Positions 1-8,372 of a DNA stretch of 46,167 nucleotides are shown here, piece by piece. The DNA comes from Hymenobacter sp. (lineage in GTDB: Bacteria > Bacteroidota > Bacteroidia > Cytophagales > Hymenobacteraceae): contig JANXNW010000266.1 of assembly GCA_025353905.1 (NCBI GenBank), positions 1-46,167 of the forward strand, in the 5' to 3' direction. Each line of letters starts with the position of its first letter. Within the stretch, counting starts at the first letter, position 1. The position numbers were made by a program, and so were the translations under genes. Below the pieces are notes generated by a model. That model searched no databases, was not told the DNA's origin, and saw nothing but the letters and a program-made list of their open reading frames with translations.

Positions 1-48
1 GTGCGATTGCTTCGTCCCTTGCTCGATGCGCAACATGCTCGCAATGAC
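1..48. repeat. REP-like palindromic repeat, copy 1 (cut by window edge)
   Basis: The first 48 bases match, with few changes, the reverse complement of 34988-35039 and run in the same orientation as 35072-35121. All share the core TTGCGCATCGAGC and an outer end TCATTGCGAG. This is a dispersed palindromic intergenic element, similar in style to REP elements. No transposase is nearby. A period-8 array follows it directly, as also happens at 35121. Confidence 0.8.
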
Positions 49-67
49 GGACGCTTTGCGTGAGTTC

Positions 68-123
68 TCACCTCTTCACCCAATTACCACCTCACCTAAT
101 CACCTCCTCACCCAATCACTGAT
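68..123. repeat. Period-8 tandem array before the DUF1015 gene
   Basis: Seven 8-bp units begin at 68, 76, 84, 92, 100, 108 and 116. The consensus is TCACCYMA, with units such as TCACCTAA and TCACCCAA. The array is almost free of G on the coding strand and runs up to the TTG start at 124. Confidence 0.85.
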
Positions 124-1470
124 TTGGCCGATATTTTTCCCTTGCGCGGCTGGCGCTACAATTCGGCCCTGAGCGCTGAGATTGACGCCGTTGTTTCGCC
201 GCTCTTCGACGTGGTGAGCGCCCGGCAGCGCGCTGCGCTTTACCAGAATCCGCTTAATTCGATTCACTTGTCCGTGCCGCGCGCCGAGCCTGGCTTGCCG
301 CCCGGGGCGGCGGCGGCCCGGCGACTGGCGGCCTGGCAGGCGGCGGGGGTGCTGCAGCAAGACGCGCTGCCGGGCATTTATGCCTACTACCAGTATTTTC
401 GATTGCCTGGCGAGGCGCGTGAGCGCTGCCGCAAGGGCTTCATGTGTTTGATTCGGGCCACTGATTGGGGTGCGGGCGGCGTGGTGCGCCACGAGAGTAC
501 GCTGCCGGCGGCCGTGAGCGACCGGGCCGCGCTGCTCGCTGATTTGGAGCTGCAAACCAGCGCCACCCACGGCCTGTACCGCGACGAGACCTTCGGGCTG
601 GAAGCGCTGCTGGACGCGGCCATCGCCGACCCGCTCTGCCAGACGGAGGAGGATTACCAGGGTGCGCGCGACGTGTTGGCCGTGGTGCAGGACGCGGCCG
701 CCATCCGGCAGTTTCAGCGGGTGCTGGCGGGCCAAACCGTGCTGCTCGCCGACGGCCATCACCGCTACGAAGGCTCGCTTACCTATCGCCGCGCCCGCGA
801 GCAGGCCGCCGGGCCGGGGGGCTACTCCGGCCGCGAGCCCTGGAACTACCACCTGATGTATCTGACCAACGCGGCCAGCGACGACTTGCGCATTCTGCCC
901 ACCCACCGGCTGCTGCTCGATTTGCCCGGCCCGGCCGGCCCGCTCACCGATGCCGAACTGCTGGCCCGCCTGAGCGAGTTTTTCACCGTGCAGACCCAGG
1001 CCGAAGCCCAGGACCTGCCCGATTTGCTGGCCGGTAAGCGCTGGGCGTTCGGGCTGTATTTGCCCGGCGGGGCGGCCTACAAATTGCGGCTGCGCCCGGA
1101 AGTCCACCCCCAGCTCGACTGGCCCACCACGCCCGAAGTCAAGGACCTGGACCTGACCGTGCTCCACTACTTCGTGCTAGAGCGGGTGCTGGGCATTGTC
1201 GGGGCCGCGGCGCAGCGGGCCTGGCCGAGCGTGGCCTACGTGCGCGGCCTCACGGAGTGTCTCCAGCAGGTGGACCGGGGCCAGGCCCGCGCCGCGCTGC
1301 TCACCAACGAGGTGACCATGGCCCAGGTCGAGGCCGTGTGCCGCTCCGGGGCCGTGATGCCGGCCAAGTCCACTTTTTTCTATCCCAAAACCCTGGCCGG
1401 CCTGCTCTTCGCCAGCCTGCGCGACGAGGCCGCCGGCTCGGTATTCGACGAAGTATTTGCCGCCCAATAA
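124..1470 (+). CDS. DUF1015 family protein
   Basis: The 448-residue protein matches the DUF1015 family from memory of its hallmarks: an N-terminal stretch with PLRGWRYN and VVSPLFDVV, a central ADGHHRYEGSLTYRR motif near residue 215, and a C-terminal PAKSTFFYPKTLAGLLF segment. The family is conserved in bacteria and archaea with no agreed reaction; the HHRYE motif looks catalytic or ligand binding. There is no signal peptide, so it is probably cytosolic. The start is TTG, directly after a period-8 repeat array; no better start is in frame. The gene is followed by maf after a 47-bp spacer that is largely a heptamer array. The family call is firm, the function unknown. Confidence 0.85.
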   Translation: MADIFPLRGWRYNSALSAEIDAVVSPLFDVVSARQRAALYQNPLNSIHLSVPRAEPGLPPGAAAARRLAAWQAAGVLQQDALPGIYAYYQYFRLPGEARERCRKGFMCLIRATDWGAGGVVRHESTLPAAVSDRAALLADLELQTSATHGLYRDETFGLEALLDAAIADPLCQTEEDYQGARDVLAVVQDAAAIRQFQRVLAGQTVLLADGHHRYEGSLTYRRAREQAAGPGGYSGREPWNYHLMYLTNAASDDLRILPTHRLLLDLPGPAGPLTDAELLARLSEFFTVQTQAEAQDLPDLLAGKRWAFGLYLPGGAAYKLRLRPEVHPQLDWPTTPEVKDLDLTVLHYFVLERVLGIVGAAAQRAWPSVAYVRGLTECLQQVDRGQARAALLTNEVTMAQVEAVCRSGAVMPAKSTFFYPKTLAGLLFASLRDEAAGSVFDEVFAAQ

Positions 1471-1482
1471 GCGGTTGTTCAG

Positions 1483-1517
1483 CATCCTTAATCCCTAATC
1501 TTTCACCCTTCATCCCT
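1483..1517. repeat. Period-7 tandem array abutting the maf start
   Basis: Five 7-bp units fill 1483-1517: CATCCTT, AATCCCT, AATCTTT, CACCCTT and CATCCCT. The consensus is MAYCCYT and the coding strand contains no G. The last unit ends at the base before the GTG start of maf. Confidence 0.9.
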
Positions 1518-2102
1518 GTGAAACTCGTGCTTGCTTCCGGCTCGCCGCGTCGCCGTCAGTTGCTGACCGACCTCGGGCTCACGTTTGAAATCCGCTTGCG
1601 GGACGTCGATGAAAGCTTTCCGTCCGAGCTGCGCGGGGCGGCCGTGGCCGAATACCTGGCCCGCCACAAAGCCGCCGCCTACGCCCCCGACCTGGCCGCC
1701 GACGAGCTGCTGCTCACGGCCGATACCATCGTCTGCCTCGGCGAGGAGGTGCTCAATAAGCCTGCCGACGCGGCCGAGGCCCGGGCCATGCTCACCCGTT
1801 TGCAAGGCCGCGCCCACCAGGTGCACACCGGCGTGTGCCTGTGGCCGGGCGATGGCCGCGCGCCGGTGGTATTTGCCGATACGACGACGGTCTGGTTCGC
1901 GCCCTTGTCGGTAGCCGACATCGATTTCTACGTCGCCCGGTACGCGCCCTTTGACAAAGCCGGGGCTTACGGCGCGCAGGATTGGCTGGGCCTGGTAGCC
2001 ATCGAGCGTCTGGAAGGCTCGTATTTTGGCGTGATGGGCTTGCCCACCCACCGCGTGTGGGCGGCTCTGCGTGAGTTGGGGCTGGAGGAGGCGCGTCGAT
2101 GA
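1518..2102 (+). CDS. maf: Maf family nucleotide pyrophosphatase
   Basis: The 194-residue protein is a Maf/YhdE-type nucleoside triphosphate pyrophosphatase, expected to hydrolyse dTTP, UTP or modified pyrimidine nucleotides in the cytosol. It opens with the phosphate-binding signature LASGSPRRRQLL, then ADTIV near residue 73 and YAPFDKAGAYGAQDW, the usual C-terminal motif. Length is normal for the family. I place the start at GTG 1518 because the Maf fold begins at its first residues; the longer open frame upstream reads through repeat units and the end of the previous gene. The stop overlaps the next ATG (ATGA), suggesting coupled translation with the membrane protein downstream. Confidence 0.93.
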   Translation: MKLVLASGSPRRRQLLTDLGLTFEIRLRDVDESFPSELRGAAVAEYLARHKAAAYAPDLAADELLLTADTIVCLGEEVLNKPADAAEARAMLTRLQGRAHQVHTGVCLWPGDGRAPVVFADTTTVWFAPLSVADIDFYVARYAPFDKAGAYGAQDWLGLVAIERLEGSYFGVMGLPTHRVWAALRELGLEEARR

Positions 2103-3964
2103 GCGCGGCCCAAACAGACCCCGAGGTGGGGTCAGAGCCAGGTTTGGAGCCGGGGCTGAAATCGGCTTCAGTGCCGGGCGGACTATTCTTTGGCTTGTTG
2201 AGTTTGGGTAGCCTGGCGGTTTGCGCGGCCCTGGCCGCCGGGCTGCTGTATTCGGCCGACTGGCCCGCGGTGGCGGCCCTGCGTGAGGCGTATCACTGGC
2301 AGCCTCGGGCCTACTCGCGCGCCGAGTTTGAGGGGTTGCGCCAGGGTTTGGCCTGGGCGGCGGGCGGGCTGGCGCTGCTGGGCTTGGGACTGGGCGGCAC
2401 GGCGGCGAGCCGCCGCGAGGGCCGGGCCTGGGCCGACGAGTGGCGGCAGCTGCGGCGAGGGCTGGTCGCGAGCTGGCGTGCCCTTCGCCCCGGCGAGCGG
2501 CGCGCGGCCTGGGTCGTGCTGGCGGCGCTGACGGCCCTGCGCCTGGGTCTGAGCCTGTACCTGGAACCCTACGACGACGCCGTGTCGTACGAATTATTCG
2601 TGCGGGCCGATTCCTGGCTGGCGGCGGCCGCGTTCTACCCCTTGCCCAATAACCACGTGGCGTCGAGCTTGCTCGACCAGGTGTTTTACCGGCTCCACCC
2701 TGGCTTTTGGTGGAGTATGCGCCTGCCCGTACTGCTGGTCAGCACGGGTGCCACGGCGGCTTGGTTCTGGGGTTTGGTGCGCGCGCGGGTCGGGTTTTGG
2801 GCGGCGCTGCTGGCGGCGGGCTGGTTCGGGTTGATGCAGGTGGGGCTGTACCACGCCGCGATGGGCCGGGGGTATTGGCTGCTGGTCGGCCTGGCTGGTC
2901 TGGGGTTTTTCGCGCTGCTGGACCTGACCCGGCCTCGCCCGTCTTTACCAGTTCCGCAGACGACCCCGGCCGGGGCGTCCGTTCTGGCTGTTGCTTTTCC
3001 CGCGCGAGCATTCGGGCAGCCGCGCCTGGCCTGGGCGACGCTTGTGGGCGGCGGTATGCTGGGGCTGTTCACGGTCCCGACGCACGCTTATTTCCTGTTT
3101 TCTGCTTACGGCTGGCTGCTGTGGCAGTCGCTGCGGCGGCGCGATAAGCTGCTGGGTAGCCTGGCGCTGGGCTTCGGAGGCGTGACGCTCCTCGGAGCCG
3201 GATTGCTCTACTCGCCGCTGCTGCTCGTATCCGGGCCGGCTAATTTTTTGGATAACGAATACGTGCAGCCCCTGGCGTGGGCGGAGTTCGGGCGGGGGTT
3301 GCCGCACTACGTTTGGTGGAGTGAGGGTTGGCTGGTGGGGCACCGCTGGCTGGGTCTGGGGCCGGGGCTGGTGGCGCTGGCGTTGGGCTGGCACTGGGGC
3401 CGGACCGGGCTAAACCTGGCGGACCGGCGCCTGGTCGGCCTCGCGTTGTGGCTGGTCATCACGCCCTACGCGCTCGTGCTGGTCCAACGCGTTCAGGCTC
3501 CCGAGCGAACGCTCTTTTACAAGGCGCAGTTCAGCCTGCTCCTGCTGGCGCTGCTCACCGATGCCGGACTTCGGCGGGCGTCTGTGGCCGCGGGACGCGT
3601 TCCGCGGATGCGCTGGCTCTTGGCGGGGTCGGTGCTGTACGCGGGTTTAAACCTGGGCCTGGTGCTGCGCAGCAACCGTTACCGGCAGCTCACCTGGGCT
3701 CCGTTTGAGGCGGCGTCCGATTGGTTGGCCACGCAGCCAGCCGGAGGGCCCATGTGGGTGCCGGGGCCCGGTACGCGTCTGGGATTGCGTTTTTACCTGC
3801 ATTATCGCTACCACGAACGGCCCTGGCAACTAGATAGCAAAGCGCGCCCCGGCGTACGTTACCGTTTCGTGGTGCTCTTGTCGGGCAGCGAGCGGCCCCC
3901 GCAGCTACGGCAGGCCCCCGTCCGCTGGCAGCAAGGCAGCCTGGTTATTCTAGAGGTTCCCTGA
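2099..3964 (+). CDS. GT-C-like polytopic membrane protein, copy 1
   Basis: This 621-residue protein has about a dozen hydrophobic segments. A loop with EPYDDAVSYE (acidic pair at 159-160) is followed by FYPLPNNH. An acidic motif in the first external loop is typical of GT-C glycosyltransferases such as the GT39/ArnT families, which transfer sugars from polyprenyl-phosphate carriers at the outer face of the membrane. The assignment to that superfamily is by architecture only; donor and acceptor are unknown. The ATG overlaps the maf stop by 4 bp. The next gene encodes a paralogue with the same FYPLPNNH-like and GRGY motifs, so the two arose by tandem duplication. Confidence 0.65.
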   Translation: MSAAQTDPEVGSEPGLEPGLKSASVPGGLFFGLLSLGSLAVCAALAAGLLYSADWPAVAALREAYHWQPRAYSRAEFEGLRQGLAWAAGGLALLGLGLGGTAASRREGRAWADEWRQLRRGLVASWRALRPGERRAAWVVLAALTALRLGLSLYLEPYDDAVSYELFVRADSWLAAAAFYPLPNNHVASSLLDQVFYRLHPGFWWSMRLPVLLVSTGATAAWFWGLVRARVGFWAALLAAGWFGLMQVGLYHAAMGRGYWLLVGLAGLGFFALLDLTRPRPSLPVPQTTPAGASVLAVAFPARAFGQPRLAWATLVGGGMLGLFTVPTHAYFLFSAYGWLLWQSLRRRDKLLGSLALGFGGVTLLGAGLLYSPLLLVSGPANFLDNEYVQPLAWAEFGRGLPHYVWWSEGWLVGHRWLGLGPGLVALALGWHWGRTGLNLADRRLVGLALWLVITPYALVLVQRVQAPERTLFYKAQFSLLLLALLTDAGLRRASVAAGRVPRMRWLLAGSVLYAGLNLGLVLRSNRYRQLTWAPFEAASDWLATQPAGGPMWVPGPGTRLGLRFYLHYRYHERPWQLDSKARPGVRYRFVVLLSGSERPPQLRQAPVRWQQGSLVILEVP

Positions 3965-4048
3965 CCACTCAAGTCTAAGTTTTGCGGCCGGTTTAGTAAA
4001 GAGTTCGCTCTCAAGCTGCTATTCGAATAATCAACCCCTGATTCCCTC

Positions 4049-5929
4049 ATGCGCGTCCTGATTCGTACTACGTGGTGGCTTTTGCTGCTGAGCGCGGGGG
4101 GGCTGACGCTCAGCTTGAGTCAAATCAGCTACGCCCAGCTGCTGGAATATTTTCAGCAACCGAACGTGGCTTCGGCGGGGGGCGTTTTTCAAGGTTTCCC
4201 CGCCTCGGCGGCCCGCTGGTTGCTGTTGCGGAGCGCGCTGGCCGGGCTGACGCTCGTCAGCGCCCTGGCGTTGGGGCTGGATGCGCGCGCGCGCCGGGCA
4301 GCGGTGCGGATTGGGCGCGGTACTGCTCGCCCAGCCTCCACGGCCGCTTCAGAAGTTTCGAGTCGGCGAGCCGCCGGGCTGCCCGGCAGTTGGCAGGATG
4401 CCTGGCGGGCGCTGAGTCAGGTCGAGCGCGTTACGGCCCTGCTGCTGCTGCTGCTCATTACGGTCTGGCGCGGGTACTACGCCTGGACTTATCCCCTGAG
4501 TCTGGACGAAATAGCGTCCTTCGACTACGCCGTGCTGCCGGGCGCGGCCGTCACGGCGAGCTATTATCCGCTGCCCAACAATCACTTGCTGCCCAACTTA
4601 CTGGTGGCGGGCTTGCGGGTGCTGCTGCCGGCCGGTTCGTCGCCCGTGCTGTTGTTGCGCCTGCTGCCCACGCTGCTCAGCACGGCGCTGCTGCCACTCA
4701 GCTACGGGCTGCTGCTGCGCCACGCGCGTTTCGGGGTGGCCACGCTCGGGTTGGGTCTGTTCAGTCTTTCGCCGCTGGCCGTGTACTACGCCGTAGCGGG
4801 GCGGGGCTACGCCTGGGCCCTGGCAGCAACCGTGCTCGGCCTGGCCGCCGCGTTGGCGCTGCTGACGCCCGAAACCCGCCGTCGCGGCCGCGACCGGGCC
4901 TGGGCGGTATTCGTGAGCAGCGCCGTGGTCGGCCTCTTCGCCGTGCCGACCCACGCCTACGCGGTGCTGGCGCTGGTGGTAAGCCTGGCCATCGGCTTTA
5001 GCCACTGCCCTTTGCGCGTGCGCCGACAACAGTTGGGTCGGCTGGCGCTGGCGTTGGCAGGCGTCGGCGGGGTGGTGGTCGTGCTCTACGCGCCGGTGGG
5101 GCTGCTGTCGGGTTGGAATGCGCTGCTGCATAATCCGTACGTGGCCCGCCACCCGCTGGCTGAAATGCGGACCGAGCTCGGTCCGTTTTTGATGGGTACG
5201 GCCGCCGAACTGCTTGGTCAACGCGGCTGGAGCGCGGCTGCTTACCTGCTGCTGCTCATGCTGGCTCCGTTGGCGCTGCGTCGGCGGGCGGGTTTGTCGG
5301 CGTCGGCGCGCCGGCTGGGCTGGCTGCTCTACGCGCAGCTGGGTTGGTGGCTGCTGCTGGTATTCGCGCAGGGTGTGTACCCCCCGGCTCGAACGCTGCT
5401 GGTGGTCCTGCTGGCGTTCTTTCTGCTCGTCGCGTTATTTGCCGAAGTAGTCTTTACTTGGCTGAAGCAAGTATTCGAAAAGAGCAGCTTAATCAGCAGA
5501 CTACCAGTTAGAATATTCCCAACACTTCAGGTAGCTGCCTTGAGTTTGATTCTACTCGCGTACGGCGGTTACCGTTGGCACCGGGAGCAGCCGGTGCTGG
5601 CCATTCTGCGCGCCCAGCAAGTGAGCTTGCACCAGACTTACGCCTGGTTGCGCACCCAGCCATTTACGCGCATCTGGGTCGAACCGCGGGCCTTCGCTAT
5701 TTTCTGGCATCACTATGCGCTGACTGCCGGGCAGTCTCCCTTGCCGCTGCTCGTCGTCGATGATGGCGTGGCGCAGGGCCAGCGGCCGGGAATGGTGCCG
5801 GGCAGCGAAACGGAGATTCTGGCCGCGCCGCCCGATTCGGCGCGGCCGGGTCAGCCCGTCGTGGCCCTACCCGGTGGAGCTTGGGCGATGCCTGTTTCGG
5901 CGGGACAGCCGCTGCTTGTCTTGCCCTAG
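4049..5929 (+). CDS. GT-C-like polytopic membrane protein, copy 2
   Basis: The 626-residue paralogue of the preceding gene has a first transmembrane helix at about 5-22, a long polar loop at about 80-125, then many helices. The acidic motif is SLDEIASFDY (DE at 153-154), followed by YYPLPNNHLLPNLL, AGRGYAW and FAVPTHAY, all with counterparts in copy 1. It is probably a membrane glycosyltransferase of the GT39-like type; the substrate cannot be read from sequence. Bases about 5440-5560, coding a charged linker and helix near residues 465-505, are visibly less GC-rich than the rest. It ends 39 bp from the convergent gpsA. Confidence 0.65.
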   Translation: MRVLIRTTWWLLLLSAGGLTLSLSQISYAQLLEYFQQPNVASAGGVFQGFPASAARWLLLRSALAGLTLVSALALGLDARARRAAVRIGRGTARPASTAASEVSSRRAAGLPGSWQDAWRALSQVERVTALLLLLLITVWRGYYAWTYPLSLDEIASFDYAVLPGAAVTASYYPLPNNHLLPNLLVAGLRVLLPAGSSPVLLLRLLPTLLSTALLPLSYGLLLRHARFGVATLGLGLFSLSPLAVYYAVAGRGYAWALAATVLGLAAALALLTPETRRRGRDRAWAVFVSSAVVGLFAVPTHAYAVLALVVSLAIGFSHCPLRVRRQQLGRLALALAGVGGVVVVLYAPVGLLSGWNALLHNPYVARHPLAEMRTELGPFLMGTAAELLGQRGWSAAAYLLLLMLAPLALRRRAGLSASARRLGWLLYAQLGWWLLLVFAQGVYPPARTLLVVLLAFFLLVALFAEVVFTWLKQVFEKSSLISRLPVRIFPTLQVAALSLILLAYGGYRWHREQPVLAILRAQQVSLHQTYAWLRTQPFTRIWVEPRAFAIFWHHYALTAGQSPLPLLVVDDGVAQGQRPGMVPGSETEILAAPPDSARPGQPVVALPGGAWAMPVSAGQPLLVLP

Positions 5930-5968
5930 CGCGTTATCGGGCGAGCCTGGTCTCCCTGCATAGTTGGC

Positions 5969-6964
5969 TCAGCGCAGCTTTTCTTTCAATAGCTCAAGTT
6001 CGATGGCCGGGGCGATGCGCTCGTAAAGCACGTTATACACGGCCGTCGTGATGGGCATGTGGACCTGCAGCCTCCGGTTGAGCTCGTGAATGCTTTTGAC
6101 GGCGTAGTAGCCTTCGGCAATCATGTTCATTTCCAGTTGGGCCGATTTTACGGAGTAGCCCCGGCCGACCATCGAGCCGAAGCTGCGGTTGCGCGAGAGG
6201 GGCGAATAGGCCGTTACCAGCAAATCGCCGAGGTAAGCCGAGGCCGAGAGGTCGCGCGCCTGGGGCGAAATAGCCTGCAGAAACCGTCGGATTTCCTGCA
6301 CCGCGTTGCTCACCAGCACGGCCAGGAAGTTGTCGCCGTAGCCCAGGCCGTGGGCGATGCCGCCGGCCAGGGCGATGATATTCTTCATCACGGCCGCGTA
6401 CTCGATGCCGTCGAGGTCGGCCGCCGGGTGGGCCCGCACGTAGCGGCAGGTCAGCAGCTCGCTGAATGCCCGGCCCAGGCCATTCACGTCGGGCGAGCCC
6501 AGGGTGAGGTAGCTCTGCTTTTCGAGGGCGACTTCCTCGGCGTGGCAGGGGCCGGCGATGACGCCGAGCCGGGTAGCCGGCAGCCGAAACCGCTCCCGCA
6601 CGTAGTCCGTCACGAGCATATTCCGACCCGGAATCATGCCCTTGATGGCCGAAATCACCCCGCGTTTGTGCCGCAGCGCGTCGCGGCCCAGCTTGTCGAG
6701 CACGGGCTGTACGAAGGCGGCGGGCACGGCCAGCACCAGCCAGTCGGTCTCGGCCACGGCTTCGGCCAGCTCGGTAGTCGGAAAAACCAGGCTGCGGTCG
6801 AAGGCCACGGCCGAGAGGTAGCGCGGGTTGTGGCCGGTGCGGGCCAGGTGCTGCACGTCGTCCTTGGCCCGCAGCCACCAGTCCACGCGGGCTCCGTTTT
6901 CGGACAGGATTTTGGTCAGGGCCGTGGCCCAGGAGCCGCCGCCGAGCATGGCAATTTTTTCCAT
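5969..6964 (-). CDS. gpsA: Glycerol-3-phosphate dehydrogenase [NAD(P)+]
   Basis: GpsA reduces dihydroxyacetone phosphate to sn-glycerol-3-phosphate, the backbone for phospholipids, in the cytosol. The 331-residue protein starts with the dinucleotide-binding loop MLGGGSWATALTKIL. It carries GPCHAEEVALEK, and the substrate-binding lysine in EYAAVMKNIIALAGGIAHGLGYGDN near residue 190, followed by the usual all-alpha C-terminal domain (SRNRSFG). Length is normal. The upstream 127-bp spacer to the divergent HD gene carries no array; a weak GTCTTTTG match to a -7 element lies at 6994-7001. Confidence 0.97.
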   Translation of the reverse strand: MEKIAMLGGGSWATALTKILSENGARVDWWLRAKDDVQHLARTGHNPRYLSAVAFDRSLVFPTTELAEAVAETDWLVLAVPAAFVQPVLDKLGRDALRHKRGVISAIKGMIPGRNMLVTDYVRERFRLPATRLGVIAGPCHAEEVALEKQSYLTLGSPDVNGLGRAFSELLTCRYVRAHPAADLDGIEYAAVMKNIIALAGGIAHGLGYGDNFLAVLVSNAVQEIRRFLQAISPQARDLSASAYLGDLLVTAYSPLSRNRSFGSMVGRGYSVKSAQLEMNMIAEGYYAVKSIHELNRRLQVHMPITTAVYNVLYERIAPAIELELLKEKLR

Positions 6965-7091
6965 TAAGTAAAGAGAGTAGGGGGCCGAGCGCGGTCAAAA
7001 GACAGGTCCAGTCCGCGCGTGAATCAAGTTCGGCGCGCAAGCTAGGCCGCCGGGCCGCATCTTTGCGCCAGTACCTATTCTTACGCTGTTC

Positions 7092-7811
7092 ATGTCTGAC
7101 CTACTCACCGCCACGGCTGCTTTCATTGAGCAAAAATTCGCGGCCGAAGGCACGGGCCACGACTGGGCACACATTTACCGGGTGTGGCAGTTGGCGCGGA
7201 TTCTGGCCGCCGCCCCCGACGCGGTCCCCGGCCTCGACCCGGAAACGACCGAGCTGGCCGCTTTGCTGCACGATATCGCCGACTGGAAATTTCACGGCGG
7301 CGACTACGAGGCCGGCCCCAGGGCGGCCCGCGCCTGGTTGCGCAGCCAGGGCGCACCCGAGGTCCAAATAGCTCGCGTCGAGCAGATTATCCGTGAAGTC
7401 AGTTTCAAAGGCATGGGAGTGGCCACGCCGGTTACCTCGCCCGAGGCGGCCGTGGTGCAGGATGCCGACCGGCTCGACGCCATCGGGGCCATCGGGGTGG
7501 CGCGCGCTTTTGCTTACGGGGGTTACAAGGGGCGCCCGCTCCACGACCCGGCCGTGCCGCTCGTGGCGCACGTTGATTTCGAGCAGTATAAGCGAAGCAC
7601 TGCGCCCACTATCAATCACTTCTACGAGAAGCTGCTGCTGCTGCACGAGCGCCTGCATACGCCCGCTGCCCGTCGTTTGGCCGCCCCGCGTCAGGCGTTT
7701 ATGGAGAAGTTTGTGCGGCAGTTTTTGCAGGAGTGGGAGAGTCCGGCATTGGCCGCTCCTTCCGCCTCGGCGACGGGTTCTTTCGGGGTTGCGGCTACCT
7801 TTACGGCATGA
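7092..7811 (+). CDS. HD-domain phosphohydrolase
   Basis: The 239-residue protein has an HD fold: His23 and His27 in GHDWAHIYRV, the paired His60-Asp61 in ALLHDIADWK, and a later acidic pair at 124-126 in QDADRLDAIGAIG. This matches small YedJ/uncharacterised HD phosphohydrolases that bind divalent metals and act on nucleotides or other phosphoesters. The true substrate is not known. No membrane segment or signal peptide is present. A CATCTTTG sequence at 7059-7066 may be its -7 element. The stop overlaps the next start (ATGA at 7808), so the small lipoprotein is probably co-translated. Confidence 0.85.
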   Translation: MSDLLTATAAFIEQKFAAEGTGHDWAHIYRVWQLARILAAAPDAVPGLDPETTELAALLHDIADWKFHGGDYEAGPRAARAWLRSQGAPEVQIARVEQIIREVSFKGMGVATPVTSPEAAVVQDADRLDAIGAIGVARAFAYGGYKGRPLHDPAVPLVAHVDFEQYKRSTAPTINHFYEKLLLLHERLHTPAARRLAAPRQAFMEKFVRQFLQEWESPALAAPSASATGSFGVAATFTA

Positions 7812-8098
7812 GTAACGGGGTTGTGAGCGCTGCCGGAAGTACGGTTAAACCGGGTCGCGGTTCAGTGAAGCGGGTATTGCTGGCGTATCTGGCCGGCGGA
7901 CTGCTGGTGCTGGCCGGTTGTCGCACTTGTCCTATCGATGAGTGCCACATCCGCAAGGCGCACTACCACGAGGGGGCTAAATACCGCGCCCGGCCCATCT
8001 GGAAGATGCAGTATCCGGCCATTGGCGAGCGCATCCGGGTAAATAAGGAAGGCGACGGCAAGCGCAAGAAAAGCGACCACAGTCGGCCCCTGAAATAG
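7808..8098 (+). CDS. Small hypothetical lipoprotein
   Basis: A 96-residue product from ATG 7808, which overlaps the HD gene stop. After a basic stretch GSVKR there is a hydrophobic core ending in LLVLAGC, a lipobox for signal peptidase II, so the mature protein would begin at this Cys and be anchored to a membrane. GTG 7865 (VKRVLLAY) would give a more ordinary signal-peptide length and is an equally good start. The mature part is short and basic, with CRTCPIDECHIRKAHYHEG near its front and a lysine-rich tail. No family recognised. The stop codon lies within a period-8 array. Confidence 0.65.
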   Translation: MSNGVVSAAGSTVKPGRGSVKRVLLAYLAGGLLVLAGCRTCPIDECHIRKAHYHEGAKYRARPIWKMQYPAIGERIRVNKEGDGKRKKSDHSRPLK

Positions 8099-8136
8099 GG
8101 TAGGAGGGTACAAGGTTGAGAGGGCAGGAGGGTTTG
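8097..8136. repeat. Period-8 tandem array after the small lipoprotein
   Basis: Five 8-bp units start at 8097, 8105, 8113, 8121 and 8129: AGGGTAGG, AGGGTACA, AGGTTGAG, AGGGCAGG and AGGGTTTG. It is G-rich on the strand of the gene that ends in it, and the first unit includes the last two bases of the stop codon. Confidence 0.75.
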
Positions 8137-8340
8137 TTGATAATTCGGGGGTCAGCTCTCCTGATTTGCGATTCTAACGGGGGTAAGCCGCCAGCAAGCC
8201 CCTGCGTCGGGGGGTGGACGAGAGCGCCGCCAAAGTGGCCTAAAAGCTAGGAAAAACGGGTTTTTGGGCGTAACTTGCGCGGGCTTACGAGCATCCGTTT
8301 GGGGACCAGTTGTGCTGCCGATTTCGGTGGCCGTCGTCTC

Positions 8341-8371
8341 TTATCCTAACTCCCTAATCCTAAATCCTTAA
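8341..8371. repeat. Period-7 tandem array before gyrA
   Basis: Four 7-bp units (TTATCCT, AACTCCC, TAATCCT, AAATCCT) plus a partial TAA end at 8371, one base before the gyrA ATG at 8373. The coding strand has no G. The 200 bp between this array and the one at 8097-8136 hold no recognisable gene; a weak -7-like TAACTTGC lies at 8271. Confidence 0.8.
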
Positions 8372-8372
8372 A

